Source of the DNA: an uncultured Eubacteriales bacterium
Lineage (GTDB): Bacteria; Bacillota; Clostridia; Oscillospirales; Oscillospiraceae
Length of the DNA stretch: 64,000 nucleotides
Direction of reading: 5' to 3'
Assembly: GCA_900079765.1 (NCBI GenBank)
Contig: LT599017.1
Location: forward strand, 2,449,766 to 2,513,765
The notes under the pieces were generated by a model. It was given only the letters and a program-made list of their open reading frames with translations. It searched no databases and was not told where the DNA came from. The position numbers and the translations under genes were made by a program. The first letter of the stretch is position 1; each line of letters opens with the position of its first letter. This document shows positions 36,503-44,741 of this stretch, one piece after another.

Positions 36503-38123
36503 GTTTCGCAACGAGCTGCGTATGGGACGCTCCATATACGATCTCCCGCTGCGGGTCACGTTCTACGCACGGGTATCCACAGACAAATTCGAGCAGCTCA
36601 GCAGCCTGGAAAACCAGGTGCAGTACTATACGGAGCTCATTCAGAATAAGCCAAACTGGACCTATGTCGACGGTTATGTGGACGAGGGTATCAGTGGGAC
36701 AAGTACAAAAAAGCGGGATAGTTTCAATCGGATGATTGCGGACGCCAAGGCGGGATGCTTTGACTTCATCATCACGAAGGAAATATCCCGCTTTTCCCGT
36801 TCCACCCTGGACAGCATAAAATATACGCAGGAGCTTCTGGACCACAATGTGGGCATCCTCTTTCAAAACGATAATATCAATACTTTGGATACGGACAGCG
36901 AGTTCCGCCTGGTAGTCATGGCGGGCGTGGCCCAGGATGAGGTGCGCAAGCTCTCTGAGCGCTTGAAATTCGGCTTTCGTCAGTCCATCAAAAACGGGCG
37001 GGTGCTGGGCAACGACAAGCTCTGGGGCTACGACAAGAAGGACTGCAAGCTGACTATCAACGAGGACGAGGCGGAGGCCGTGCGGCAGATCTTCGACCTC
37101 TATGCTAACCACAAGCTGGGTATCCGGCGCATCTCCCAAGCGCTCTATGACAGGGGCTACACCAGCAGACTGGGAAACGAGTTCAACGTGGCCACCATTC
37201 GCCATATCCTGCTCAACCCCAAGTACAAGGGTTGGTACTGCGGCAATAAGACGCAGTCGCTGGACTATCGCAGCAAGAAGAAGGCCGTTTTGGAGGAGAG
37301 CGAGTGGGTGACTTACCCCGACCCGGACATCCCGGCTATCGTATCGGAGGCGCTGTGGGGCAGGGCCAACGCCCTCTACAAGTCCCGCAGTGAACAGGTG
37401 GCGGAGCACCAGAGCGGAGCGGAGTACCACAACCGCTACGCCTACAGCGGGAAAATTATCTGTGAGGAGCACGGCGTCAGTTTCCACCGGCAGCTATTAA
37501 AGAGCGGCAAGGGCGAAAAAGAGGTCTGGCAGTGCAAGGTGTACCGGAACCGCGGCCGGGCGGCCTGCTCGGCCCCCCAGCTTAGGACTGCGCAGTTAGA
37601 TATGGTTATGGCCCAAATTTTTGATCGTCTGGCGCAAAATAAGAGAGGAATCATAGACGCGGTGATGACGGTTATCCGCGCCGCACCCGACGAGCACGAC
37701 TATGAGCGAGACATGACCCGCTTGGAGGAGGACATCACCGCTCTACATACCAAGAAGGACCGTCTCTTAGAGATGAGTATGGCGGAGGCCATCACAATCG
37801 CGGAGTTCAAAGCCCGCAACGATGGCTTTAATGAGCAGATCTGCAACTTGCAAGAGCGGCTGCGCGCCCTGCGGGCAGAGGTGCAGAAAAGCAAAGCATC
37901 TGCGGAACAGCTGGACAAAATTAAAGCCGCTCTCGAAGAAGAACTCTCCTTCGAGAACGGCGTCAATTCGGCCCTGGTGACCACCATATTGAATCAAATT
38001 GTCGTCAAGAAAAGCAGTACTAAGGAAGAAATATGCCTGGACATCCACCTGAGATTTGGCGACCCCTACAGGGTCGTTTTTGAACGGGGAAAATCCTCCT
38101 TCCGCTTTATACGTTTTTCATGA
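36489..38123 (+). CDS. Large serine recombinase at the sigK junction (SpoIVCA-like role)
   Basis: A 544-residue site-specific recombinase. The catalytic domain has TFYARVSTDK (nucleophile Ser30) and EISRFSRSTLDS with the conserved arginines. The recombinase domain spans about 195-300. A zinc-ribbon-like part (KIICEEHGVSFHRQ with later cysteines in CKVYRNRGRAACSAPQL) is followed by a coiled coil (about 405-475) and an end strand ILNQIVVKKSS. It converges on and overlaps by 17 bases the truncated sigK gene. That is the position and orientation of spoIVCA beside spoIVCB in the Bacillus subtilis skin element, so its likely job is to excise the intervening DNA and rejoin sigK. Confidence 0.92.
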   Translation: MEIRKFRNELRMGRSIYDLPLRVTFYARVSTDKFEQLSSLENQVQYYTELIQNKPNWTYVDGYVDEGISGTSTKKRDSFNRMIADAKAGCFDFIITKEISRFSRSTLDSIKYTQELLDHNVGILFQNDNINTLDTDSEFRLVVMAGVAQDEVRKLSERLKFGFRQSIKNGRVLGNDKLWGYDKKDCKLTINEDEAEAVRQIFDLYANHKLGIRRISQALYDRGYTSRLGNEFNVATIRHILLNPKYKGWYCGNKTQSLDYRSKKKAVLEESEWVTYPDPDIPAIVSEALWGRANALYKSRSEQVAEHQSGAEYHNRYAYSGKIICEEHGVSFHRQLLKSGKGEKEVWQCKVYRNRGRAACSAPQLRTAQLDMVMAQIFDRLAQNKRGIIDAVMTVIRAAPDEHDYERDMTRLEEDITALHTKKDRLLEMSMAEAITIAEFKARNDGFNEQICNLQERLRALRAEVQKSKASAEQLDKIKAALEEELSFENGVNSALVTTILNQIVVKKSSTKEEICLDIHLRFGDPYRVVFERGKSSFRFIRFS

Positions 38124-38310
38124 TATGCGCCACCAGACGGAGGTTGTGCTCAATGAGGATATTACGCGCCTCCGTGTCCCCGGCTTGGAGACGCTCTAGG
38201 TAATGGCGCTCCTCCTCGGCCTTCAGTGGGCGGGGGAAGGAGCCGCCTCCCGAGAGGCGGAGGGTAATAAAGAGGCTGTTAAGCATCAAAAAAATCCAGG
38301 CCGGTATCAC
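38107..38310 (-). CDS. sigK: RNA polymerase sigma-K, N-terminal fragment (split gene)
   Basis: The first 67 codons encode the mother-cell sporulation sigma factor: a hydrophobic leader (IPAWIFLMLNSLFITLRL), then LSGGGSFPRPLKAEEERHYL, GDTEARNILIEHNLRLVAHI and MKNV before a TAA. In intact sigma-K the sequence continues with a second lysine, an aromatic and the rest of regions 2 to 4, which are absent. The leader resembles the pro-sequence removed by SpoIVFB. GTG 38310 is used because GGAGGGG lies six bases upstream. A sigmaE-like promoter lies further upstream. The truncation point coincides with the recombinase end, so this is a spoIVCB-type half gene. Confidence 0.88.
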   Translation of the reverse strand: MIPAWIFLMLNSLFITLRLSGGGSFPRPLKAEEERHYLERLQAGDTEARNILIEHNLRLVAHIMKNV

Positions 38311-38436
38311 ATAGATCCCCTCCAAACGGACGCTGATGCTCTATTCTATTCGCCCCCGGCAAGTCCCTATGTACAGAGGCCCCACAAGAAGACGTGGGAA
38401 TCAACCTCCCCGGTCCGAATCCTCCTTTCCCTTAAA

Positions 38437-38465
38437 ATAGTATGGGCGAAATTGTTGCGATATCA
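38437..38465 (-). promoter_or_regulatory. Candidate sigmaE (early mother-cell) promoter of sigK
   Basis: On the minus strand TGATATC (38465-38459), 14 bases, CATACTAT (38444-38437). The sigmaE consensus is roughly ATATT, 14-15 bases, CATACAAT. sigK transcription is known to begin under sigmaE. The leader would be about 120 bases. Confidence 0.6.
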
Positions 38466-38525
38466 TAGTAGACGCGGCGGCCGCCAGGGGCGGCATCAAT
38501 AGGGTGCCTGCACATTTTGACGCAA

Positions 38526-38564
38526 AAAAAGCCTACGGCCGCGCTAAGCGGACGCAGGCTTTTT
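38526..38564 (-). terminator. Terminator of the proC/MFS operon
   Basis: AAAAAGCCT and AGGCTTTTT arms with paired CG-rich inner sequence overlap the stop codon of the MFS gene (38544); on the minus strand the hairpin ends in a T-run. Confidence 0.7.
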
Positions 38565-39725
38565 ACTTCTGAAAAGCCCCAAGAAGAGCAATAAGGGAAA
38601 CACGATCGCGGCAAGGATCCCAACTTTCAGGTTGCCGCCAAAAGCGCTTGAGACCATGCCCACCACCGTAGGGCCAACAGCGCAGCCCACGTCCCCTGCC
38701 AGGGCCAGCAGGGCGAACATGGCCGTACCGCCACCCTTGATGGATGCGGTGGCCCTGCTGAAGGTGCCCGGCCACAAAATCCCCACGGACAGGCCGCAGG
38801 CTCCACATCCCACCAGCCCTAGGATGGGGATGGGCAGCAGAGAGATAGAGAGATAAGAGGCGATACATAGAAGAACGCTATAGCGCATGAACCTGTCCAA
38901 GTCTATCCTGTCGCCGTACTTTCCATAGAATACCCGGGAGATCCCCATCAGGGCGGCGAAAGTCATGGGTCCGGCCAAATCGCCCACCGTCTTGCTCACG
39001 CCCAACCCTCGCTCCGCGAAGGTGGAGGCCCACTGGCTGACCGACTGCTCGCTGGCCCCGGCGCACACCATCATGAGCATGAGAACCCAAAAGATCTTCT
39101 TGGAGAAGAGCCTCTTTATGGTGAGACCAGCCCCCCCTTCCTCAATCAACGGAGCGATAGGCACCCTGGCAAAGAGGAGGGCGTTGGCAGCCGGGATAAC
39201 GGCCCAGACCAGGGCAAGCACCTTCCAGCCGGAGAGGCCGAACAGGCGAAAAAACACCGTTGAGAGTAGTACCACCCCCACGTGGCCCCAGCAGTAGAAG
39301 GAGTGGAGCAGGCTCATGGCCTTCTCCTTATGGTCGGTGGGGCAGGCCTCCATGATAGGGCTGACCAACACCTCCAGCAGCCCGCCTCCTACTGCATAAA
39401 CGATCACCGACAGCAGCAGACCCGCGAAGGGGTCCGGCAGTCGCTCAGGCAGGATGGCAAGAGATACCAGCCCGGCGGCGGCGCAGAGGTGTGCCAGCAG
39501 CATAGACGCCCGGTAGCCCAGCTTGTCCACAAAGCCCACCGCCAGAATATCCACCAGGAGCTGGACCAGGAAGTTGACGGTAATCAACATGGTTATGCTG
39601 GAGAGCGGAATTCCATACTGTCCTTGAAAGGTCAGGAACAGAAGGGGAACGAAATTATTGACGACCGCCTGAACGATATATCCAATAAAACAGGCAACGA
39701 TAGTTTTCCAGTAGCCGTTTGTCAT
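38544..39725 (-). CDS. Major facilitator superfamily transporter
   Basis: A 393-residue membrane protein with about 12 hydrophobic segments and a central charged loop (about 195-215, IEEGGAGLTIKRLFSKK). It has an MFS motif A-like turn in VDKLGYRASM after helix 2 and the C-terminal repeat equivalent GKYGDRIDLDRFM. The fold is like fucose permease (FHS) family symporters. It starts 15 bases after proC in the same direction, so it belongs to the PNPOx-like/proC operon. Substrate unknown. Confidence 0.88.
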   Translation of the reverse strand: MTNGYWKTIVACFIGYIVQAVVNNFVPLLFLTFQGQYGIPLSSITMLITVNFLVQLLVDILAVGFVDKLGYRASMLLAHLCAAAGLVSLAILPERLPDPFAGLLLSVIVYAVGGGLLEVLVSPIMEACPTDHKEKAMSLLHSFYCWGHVGVVLLSTVFFRLFGLSGWKVLALVWAVIPAANALLFARVPIAPLIEEGGAGLTIKRLFSKKIFWVLMLMMVCAGASEQSVSQWASTFAERGLGVSKTVGDLAGPMTFAALMGISRVFYGKYGDRIDLDRFMRYSVLLCIASYLSISLLPIPILGLVGCGACGLSVGILWPGTFSRATASIKGGGTAMFALLALAGDVGCAVGPTVVGMVSSAFGGNLKVGILAAIVFPLLLFLGLFRSKKPASA

Positions 39726-39740
39726 TGATACCGGCGCCGG

Positions 39741-40541
39741 TCACACGCTGCGCGCCTTCTGGGCGCAGGCAGCCATAGCGTCCATGATCGCGCCGCGAAA
39801 GCCCTTTTCCTCCAGGACGGCCACGGCGTCGATGGTGGTGCCGGCGGGGGAGCAGACGTTGTCCTTAAGGGCAGCGGGGTGCAGCCCGCTCTCCAGCACC
39901 ATCTTAGCACTGCCGTACACCGCCTGGGCGGCGAAGGTATAGGCCTTATCCCGGGGCATCCCCTCCCTGACCGCCGCGTCGGCCATAGCCTCGATCATCA
40001 TGAACACATAAGCAGGGGAGCTGCCGCTGACGGCCACTACCGCCTCCATCATGTGCTCGGCCACCACCTCGGCCCTACCGAAGGCACCAAAGAGGCGGCA
40101 GACCTCCTCAAACTCCTCGTCGGTTACATGCTGATTTTTGCACAGGGCCGTCATCCCAGCCCCCACCATGGCGGGCGTGTTGGGCATGGTGCGCACCAAT
40201 TTTACATCTTTCCCGAAGCGCCCCTCGAGTTTCTCCAAGGTCTGGCCGGGGGCAATGGTGACTACCACGGTATCCGCTCCTATGCAGGGTGCAATCTCGG
40301 TGATGACGGCGGCGTAGACCTGGGGCTTGACGGACAGGACTAAAATCCTCGCCCCCTCGGCCACCTCTCGGTTGCTCCCCGCGGCGGCGATACCCATTTG
40401 GGCGGCGGCGGACTCCAGCCCGGAGCGGTACGCATCCGATGCGATAACCTCCTCAGGGACCAAAATGCCCGCGGAGAGGATGCCCCCCATCATAGCCCGC
40501 GCCATGTTGCCGCAGCCGATAAAGCCAAGGGTTTTCTTCAT
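39741..40541 (-). CDS. proC: Pyrroline-5-carboxylate reductase
   Basis: A 266-residue enzyme that reduces pyrroline-5-carboxylate to proline with NAD(P)H. It has the dinucleotide motif GFIGCGNMARAM at the start, LSVKPQVY, TMPNTPAMVGAGMTAL, and the C-terminal family block AVSGSSPAYVFMMIEAMADAAV and DNVCSPAGTTI. Length matches ProC. It is in an operon with a PNPOx-like gene (36 bases upstream) and an MFS transporter (15 bases downstream). The start ATG follows AGAAAGAAG, a weak site. Confidence 0.95.
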   Translation of the reverse strand: MKKTLGFIGCGNMARAMMGGILSAGILVPEEVIASDAYRSGLESAAAQMGIAAAGSNREVAEGARILVLSVKPQVYAAVITEIAPCIGADTVVVTIAPGQTLEKLEGRFGKDVKLVRTMPNTPAMVGAGMTALCKNQHVTDEEFEEVCRLFGAFGRAEVVAEHMMEAVVAVSGSSPAYVFMMIEAMADAAVREGMPRDKAYTFAAQAVYGSAKMVLESGLHPAALKDNVCSPAGTTIDAVAVLEEKGFRGAIMDAMAACAQKARSV

Positions 40542-40577
40542 TTACAATCCACTTCTTTCTTTTATTTAGGGGCGTGC

Positions 40578-41069
40578 TCAAGGTGAGGGGGCGTTGACCA
40601 GCTCAACAGCCTCTTTCCCTGTCATGTGCTCGATGCTCAGCTCCACCATGCATACCTGCTTGAAGGACTTGTCGATCTCCCGGAGGCGGCCCGACTCGTC
40701 ATCGGGGGTATACCGGGCAGCCAGGGCCTCCAGCGCAGCACGTTTCTCCCCCTCGTCCTCCAGGACCCGCGCCCGGCCAAAGACAATAACGCTGCGGAAA
40801 TAGGTGGTATACTTCTCCGGCGCCACAGTGTCTTTGTCGATGACGCAGAAAGAGACCTTGTCGCTGCGCCTGATGGCGTCCAGCTTGTGGCCCATAAGAG
40901 CACAGTGGAAGTAAATTTTGTTGCCGCTGTACACGTAGCTCAGGGGTACCGCATAGGGGTAACCCTCATCTCCATAGACCGCCAGAACCCCGGCGCTCCC
41001 CCGCTCCAGGACGGCGGCAGCCGCCTCCTGGGATAGAAGCTGTTTCTTGCGGCGCATTTCTCTAAACAT
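40578..41069 (-). CDS. Pyridoxamine 5'-phosphate oxidase-like flavoprotein (NimA-type)
   Basis: A 163-residue split-barrel flavin-binding protein. It begins MFREMRRKKQLLS and has GVLAVYGDEGYPYAVPLSYVY (shortened), then KIYFHCALMGHKLDAIR and VSFCVI, the pattern of the PNPOx-like 5-nitroimidazole reductase group. The start ATG 41069 follows GAGG; the frame is open far upstream without a site. It is the first gene behind the promoter at 41113-41141. Actual substrate unknown. Confidence 0.88.
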   Translation of the reverse strand: MFREMRRKKQLLSQEAAAAVLERGSAGVLAVYGDEGYPYAVPLSYVYSGNKIYFHCALMGHKLDAIRRSDKVSFCVIDKDTVAPEKYTTYFRSVIVFGRARVLEDEGEKRAALEALAARYTPDDESGRLREIDKSFKQVCMVELSIEHMTGKEAVELVNAPSP

Positions 41070-41112
41070 AAAAAAACCTCTTTTACTCAGTAGCTTGATA
41101 TGGACTGGCACT

Positions 41113-41141
41113 ATTATAGTAGATAGCGCCCGGCAAAGCAA
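41113..41141 (-). promoter_or_regulatory. sigmaA-type promoter of the PNPOx-like/proC/MFS operon
   Basis: Minus strand TTGCTT (41141-41136), 17 bases, TATAAT (41118-41113). The interval 41150-41410 upstream shows nothing I can name. Confidence 0.7.
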
Positions 41142-41416
41142 GAAGAGTTCGTCCCGAAATGGCTGTGCCATTCGGCAGTACCGGGTCGGACGCCTCGAGC
41201 GCCTCACCAGTAAATGGAGAGGTTAATATATATTGCTTGATGACAATGCCGTTTACATCCAAAAGAAAAAGACCTGTGAGCATTTTTGAACAGCTTGACT
41301 CAATCGTCACCGCAACGGCGTTGCCGAAGGCTTGTTAATATGATAGACTGGATGCAAATAAGTTTTTATATTAATACCATACCCTCCATGCGCAGCTCTC
41401 CTTGCCCCATTTATTA

Positions 41417-41459
41417 AAAAGAACCTGACGGGCCGGGGAGCGGCCCTCCAGGTTCTTTT
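41417..41459 (-). terminator. Terminator of the flavodoxin-family gene
   Basis: AAAAGAACCTG and CAGGTTCTTTT arms with inner GGCC/GGCC pairing; on the minus strand the stem is followed by TTTAATAAA. Confidence 0.75.
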
Positions 41460-41468
41460 CAATAGCGG

Positions 41469-42089
41469 TCACCGGATAAAATTCGTCATTACTCCGGGTT
41501 CGTACTTGGGGGGCTCCACTCCGGCGGCGCGGGCGGCGGCGGCGCTCTTGAGGAGCCAGGCCATGTTCTGGCCCAGGGTACGCATAGTCTGCATCCCTTC
41601 CTCGTCCTTCCGCACGTCCTCGGGGGTAAAACCGTGGACCTGGTTCCAGTATTGCGAGGTGACCACCGGCATATTGCAGATGGTGAAGTATTTATTCAGC
41701 CGATCGAAGGCCGCGCTGGCCCCGCCCCGGCGGCAGGAGACCACTGCGGCGCTGAACTTCCCGGCCATGCGGTCGCTGCCGGCATAGAAGAGTCGGTCAA
41801 GAAAGGCGCAGAGCTGCCCGGCGGGCCCCGCGTAGTAGACGGGAGATCCCACTACAATGCCATCGTACCCGTCCAGTTTCTCCAGCACCTCGTTCACATG
41901 GTCGGGGAAGACGCAGCGACCCGTCCCCTCGCACTTGCCGCAGGCGATGCACCCGGCCATAGGCTTAGTACCCAGCCACAGCAGTTCGGTCTCCACGCCC
42001 TCGCGGTGGAGTGCGCCCGCCACCTCGGTCAGGGCGGTATAGGTGCAGCCTTCCCGATTGGGGCTGCCGTTGATCAGCAGTACGTTCAT
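41469..42089 (-). CDS. Flavodoxin-family NAD(P)H-dependent oxidoreductase (iron-sulfur flavoprotein-like)
   Basis: A 206-residue protein with FMN-binding loop INGSPNREGCTYTAL at the start and GSPVYYAGPAGQLCAFLDRL at the second flavin site. MAGCIACGKCEGTGRCVF carries four cysteines in the spacing seen in archaeal/clostridial iron-sulfur flavoproteins. The closing part is helical. Function is probably reduction of quinone-like or electrophilic compounds. Its promoter shares an operator-like box with the flavin reductase gene at 44811, suggesting joint control by the HxlR protein. Confidence 0.9.
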   Translation of the reverse strand: MNVLLINGSPNREGCTYTALTEVAGALHREGVETELLWLGTKPMAGCIACGKCEGTGRCVFPDHVNEVLEKLDGYDGIVVGSPVYYAGPAGQLCAFLDRLFYAGSDRMAGKFSAAVVSCRRGGASAAFDRLNKYFTICNMPVVTSQYWNQVHGFTPEDVRKDEEGMQTMRTLGQNMAWLLKSAAAARAAGVEPPKYEPGVMTNFIR

Positions 42090-42118
42090 AAAGCAAGACC
42101 TCCTAAAGCGTTTGCCCC

Positions 42119-42155
42119 ATTTTAAGTCCGTTTGGAGAAAAATGCAAGTACGTAC
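42119..42155 (-). promoter_or_regulatory. Promoter and HxlR-like box of the flavodoxin-family gene
   Basis: Minus strand TTGCAT (42147-42142), 17 bases, TAAAAT (42124-42119). The box GTACGTACTTGCAT (42155-42142) overlaps the -35 element and is nearly the same as GTACATACTTGCCT at the flavin reductase promoter. Confidence 0.65.
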
Positions 42156-42263
42156 AAAAAAGAGAGTGTGGATAAAATTTTTTGAAAGGGAGAGCGAATA
42201 TCTCCCGTTATTTCCTGTCTATATGGGCAGAGAGCGCTTTATCATCTTGAGAGGAGGGGCGGC

Positions 42264-42821
42264 ATGGAGGACCAAGAAATCATCGCCCTCTACTGGCTGC
42301 GGGACGAGGTCGCCATCCGGGAGACCGACAGGAAGTACGGCGGTTTCTGCCACAGCCTCGCCATGAACATTCTGTCCGTGCGGGAGGACGCGGAAGAGTG
42401 CGTCAGCGACACCTACCACAGGGCATGGAATGCTATCCCGCCGGAAAAGCCCGCGGCCTTCCGGGCCTGGCTGGGCCGCATCGTACGGAACCTGTCCATC
42501 AACCGCTGGCGGCATGACCGCGCCCAAAAACGATATGCCGGGGCGGAGGTGCTCCTGAGCGAGCTCACCGACTGCATCCCCAGCACCGAGCGCACTGAGG
42601 AGATTTTAGAGGGTCAGGCCTTGGCCCTCCACATCGACGGCTGGCTGGACGGCCTGCCTGAGGCTGACCGTAGGCTCTTCCTCCTCCGGTACTGGAACGG
42701 GGAGGATCTGAAGGCTCTTGCCTCCGCCAGGGGAACCACCCCTAACAAGCTGGCTGGGCGGATGTTTCGCCTACGCAAAAGCCTGGGGGCCTATCTGACG
42801 GAGAGAGGAATTGCCCTATGA
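42264..42821 (+). CDS. ECF-type sigma-70 factor
   Basis: A 185-residue RNA polymerase sigma factor with region 2 (IALYWLRDEVAIRE through AEECVSDTYHRAWNAIPP and FRAWLGRIVRNLSINRWR) and region 4 (GLPEADRRLFLLRYWNGEDLK plus LASARGTTPNKLAGRMFRLRKSL). There is no region 1 or 3, as in ECF factors. AGGAGGGG precedes the ATG. It overlaps the following membrane protein gene by four bases (ATGA), the usual sigma/anti-sigma coupling. Its target promoters are unknown. Confidence 0.92.
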   Translation: MEDQEIIALYWLRDEVAIRETDRKYGGFCHSLAMNILSVREDAEECVSDTYHRAWNAIPPEKPAAFRAWLGRIVRNLSINRWRHDRAQKRYAGAEVLLSELTDCIPSTERTEEILEGQALALHIDGWLDGLPEADRRLFLLRYWNGEDLKALASARGTTPNKLAGRMFRLRKSLGAYLTERGIAL

Positions 42822-44284
42822 GCTTGAAACGCGAACAAACGCTATTTGACGCCATTACCCTGATCCGGGACGACCTGGTGGAGGACGCCCAGGAAATGCG
42901 GCGCAAATCCACCCGTTCGACCTGGAAAACCTGGGCCATGGCAGCTTGCGCCGTTCTGGCGATTGGCGTAGGCGGCATGCTGGTGTGGAGCAATCTGGGC
43001 GGCAGTTCCGGCGGCGGGAACGCCGGCAGCGCGGGAGGTGGCACGTTCATGTCCTATGCCGGGCCCGTCCTACCCCTGACGCTAACAGAGGATGTGCAGG
43101 GCATTACGGCGGAGCGGACCGTCACCTACGATTTCTCCCTCCCTAACGAGGATTCCGTGCGGGTTTGGGGTTCGGATGTGGAGGATAGCTACACACTGAC
43201 CAACCACACGGCAGAGGAACAGACCGTCACCGCCCTTTACCCCTTCGTGAGCAGCTTTCATGACCTGGACACTTTGACCCCGGCCGTGACGGTAGACGGC
43301 GCAGCGGTCCAGCCCATCCTTCTTACCGGGAGCAGCAGCGGAAGCAGCGATTTGCATAGCTGGGAGGATTACAAGTCCCTCATGGCGGACGCGGACTATC
43401 AGGCCGACGCCCTCTCCCCCGCCCCGTCCCTCGATCAGGCCGTGACCATATACGAGTTCTCAGATTTTGACGCCCCATGGGAGGAGTTTCCGGCAGCGAA
43501 CCAGGCAATCTCCTTCCGCATTGACCAGGCGAAAACCGTCGTTCTCACCTACGGCTTCGAGGGAGGCGCATGGGATGGAGAGAGCAACCTGCGCCTGAGT
43601 TATTCCGTACCCGACAGTTCCTCCGTGAGGCCGGAGCGCAAGCTCCTCATCGTCCTGGGGGATGACATAGGGCCCTATGTCCTACAGGGCTACCAAAATG
43701 GTGCCTGCGAGCCGGGCGAGGAGCTGGACGGTGTCTCGGCCACCGTCACGAGGTATGAAACCGCGCTGCCCGGCCTGATGGAGGACCTGGTAGCCGATTT
43801 CTTCTCCCGGTATGGCAACGGCGTGGGGCTGCCCACCGGTGTCTCGACGGAGATGTTCACAGGTGTGATCTACCAGTTTCTCACCCAACGCGGCGTCCTC
43901 GACAATCAGAGGGGCGCGCTGCAGGAGGGCCTGGAGAGCTTTTTCAATGAAGTCTTCACCGACCAGCGCGTCCTCTATCTGGAGTTCCCCATCACCATCC
44001 CTCCCCGGGGAAGCGCCGCCGTCACAGCCTCCCTGGGGAAAAGCCCCAGCTACGACTATGCCGGCAGCAGCTCGAAAAAAACGAGCGTACAAGGGTACGA
44101 TCTGGCGGCTCGCCTAGGCAGCGTTCTCGTGTTCGACTCACTCATCGCGCGCCTCACCAATACCGACCGAATCAAGATCATGGAACAGAATTTTGGTTTT
44201 AATCTGCCGGACGGTGTGAGCGAGGTGACCTTGGATCCCTCCGTTGAGCGCTACTATCTGAAGATCAGGTCCCTTGAATCATAG
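42818..44284 (+). CDS. Membrane-anchored probable anti-sigma partner, novel extracytoplasmic domain
   Basis: A 488-residue protein. Residues 1-37 are cytoplasmic and charged (possible sigma-binding part), about 38-58 form one membrane helix (MAACAVLAIGVGGMLVW), then a glycine/serine linker, and about 75-488 lie outside the cell. The external part has beta-rich stretches such as ERTVTYDFSLPNEDSVRVWG and LYLEFPITIPPRGSAAVTASL, which I cannot assign to a known domain. Coupling to an ECF sigma gene is the main reason to call it an anti-sigma or co-sensor. The cytoplasmic part is too short for a zinc anti-sigma domain, and no HxxxCxxC is present. Confidence 0.7.
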   Translation: MSLKREQTLFDAITLIRDDLVEDAQEMRRKSTRSTWKTWAMAACAVLAIGVGGMLVWSNLGGSSGGGNAGSAGGGTFMSYAGPVLPLTLTEDVQGITAERTVTYDFSLPNEDSVRVWGSDVEDSYTLTNHTAEEQTVTALYPFVSSFHDLDTLTPAVTVDGAAVQPILLTGSSSGSSDLHSWEDYKSLMADADYQADALSPAPSLDQAVTIYEFSDFDAPWEEFPAANQAISFRIDQAKTVVLTYGFEGGAWDGESNLRLSYSVPDSSSVRPERKLLIVLGDDIGPYVLQGYQNGACEPGEELDGVSATVTRYETALPGLMEDLVADFFSRYGNGVGLPTGVSTEMFTGVIYQFLTQRGVLDNQRGALQEGLESFFNEVFTDQRVLYLEFPITIPPRGSAAVTASLGKSPSYDYAGSSSKKTSVQGYDLAARLGSVLVFDSLIARLTNTDRIKIMEQNFGFNLPDGVSEVTLDPSVERYYLKIRSLES

Positions 44285-44291
44285 ACAAAAA

Positions 44292-44331
44292 CCAGACGGC
44301 CCGATGGTTTCATCGGGCCGTCTGGTTTTTT
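44292..44331 (+). terminator. Terminator of the sigma/anti-sigma operon
   Basis: A perfect 15-base stem (CCAGACGGCCCGATG) with a GTTT loop followed by six Ts. Confidence 0.92.
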
Positions 44332-44353
44332 CTCTCAGTGGTGGGCAGCCCCC

Positions 44354-44707
44354 TTACAGAGAGCTAACCTGCTCTTGCTCCGTGTCCTCAATGTGCTCAT
44401 GCCCCCACCGGCAAAGGCTCTGGAGCACCGGCATCAGCGTCAGCCCTTTTTCCGACATGGAGTACTCCACTTTGGGTGGAACCTGGGGGTACTCCCGACG
44501 TAGGATCAGCCCGCCGGCCTCCAGCTCCTTGAGCTGGGTGGTGAGCATTTTGTGGGTGATGGTGCCCAGGGCGCGTTTGAGCTCCCCGTACCGCAGCACC
44601 TCCATCTGCCAAAGCCAGAACAAAATGTGCATCTTCCACTTCCCATCAATCAGGGACATGGCGTAGGCGAAGGGCTTTACGTTAACCGTTTCACAGCCAT
44701 CGTGCAT
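44354..44707 (-). CDS. HxlR-family transcriptional regulator
   Basis: A 117-residue MarR-like winged-helix protein with the HxlR pattern: MSLIDGKWKMHILFWL at the start, RYGELKRALGTITHKMLTTQL as the DNA-binding helices, GGLILRREYPQVPPKVEYSM as the wing, and LTLMPVLQSLCRWG as the dimer helix. ATG 44707 follows AAAGGAG. A conserved-position Cys lies near the N-terminus (HDGCETVN), as in redox-sensing YodB/CatR-type members. It is divergent from a flavin reductase gene and probably controls it and the flavodoxin gene at 42089. Confidence 0.92.
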   Translation of the reverse strand: MHDGCETVNVKPFAYAMSLIDGKWKMHILFWLWQMEVLRYGELKRALGTITHKMLTTQLKELEAGGLILRREYPQVPPKVEYSMSEKGLTLMPVLQSLCRWGHEHIEDTEQEQVSSL

Positions 44708-44741
44708 ACATTGCTCTCCTTTGGGATAGTACCTTACAAAA

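Noticed and set aside
41083-41310. 75-codon minus-strand frame ahead of the PNPOx-like gene
   Set aside because: It covers the consensus promoter at 41113-41141 and shows no family pattern.
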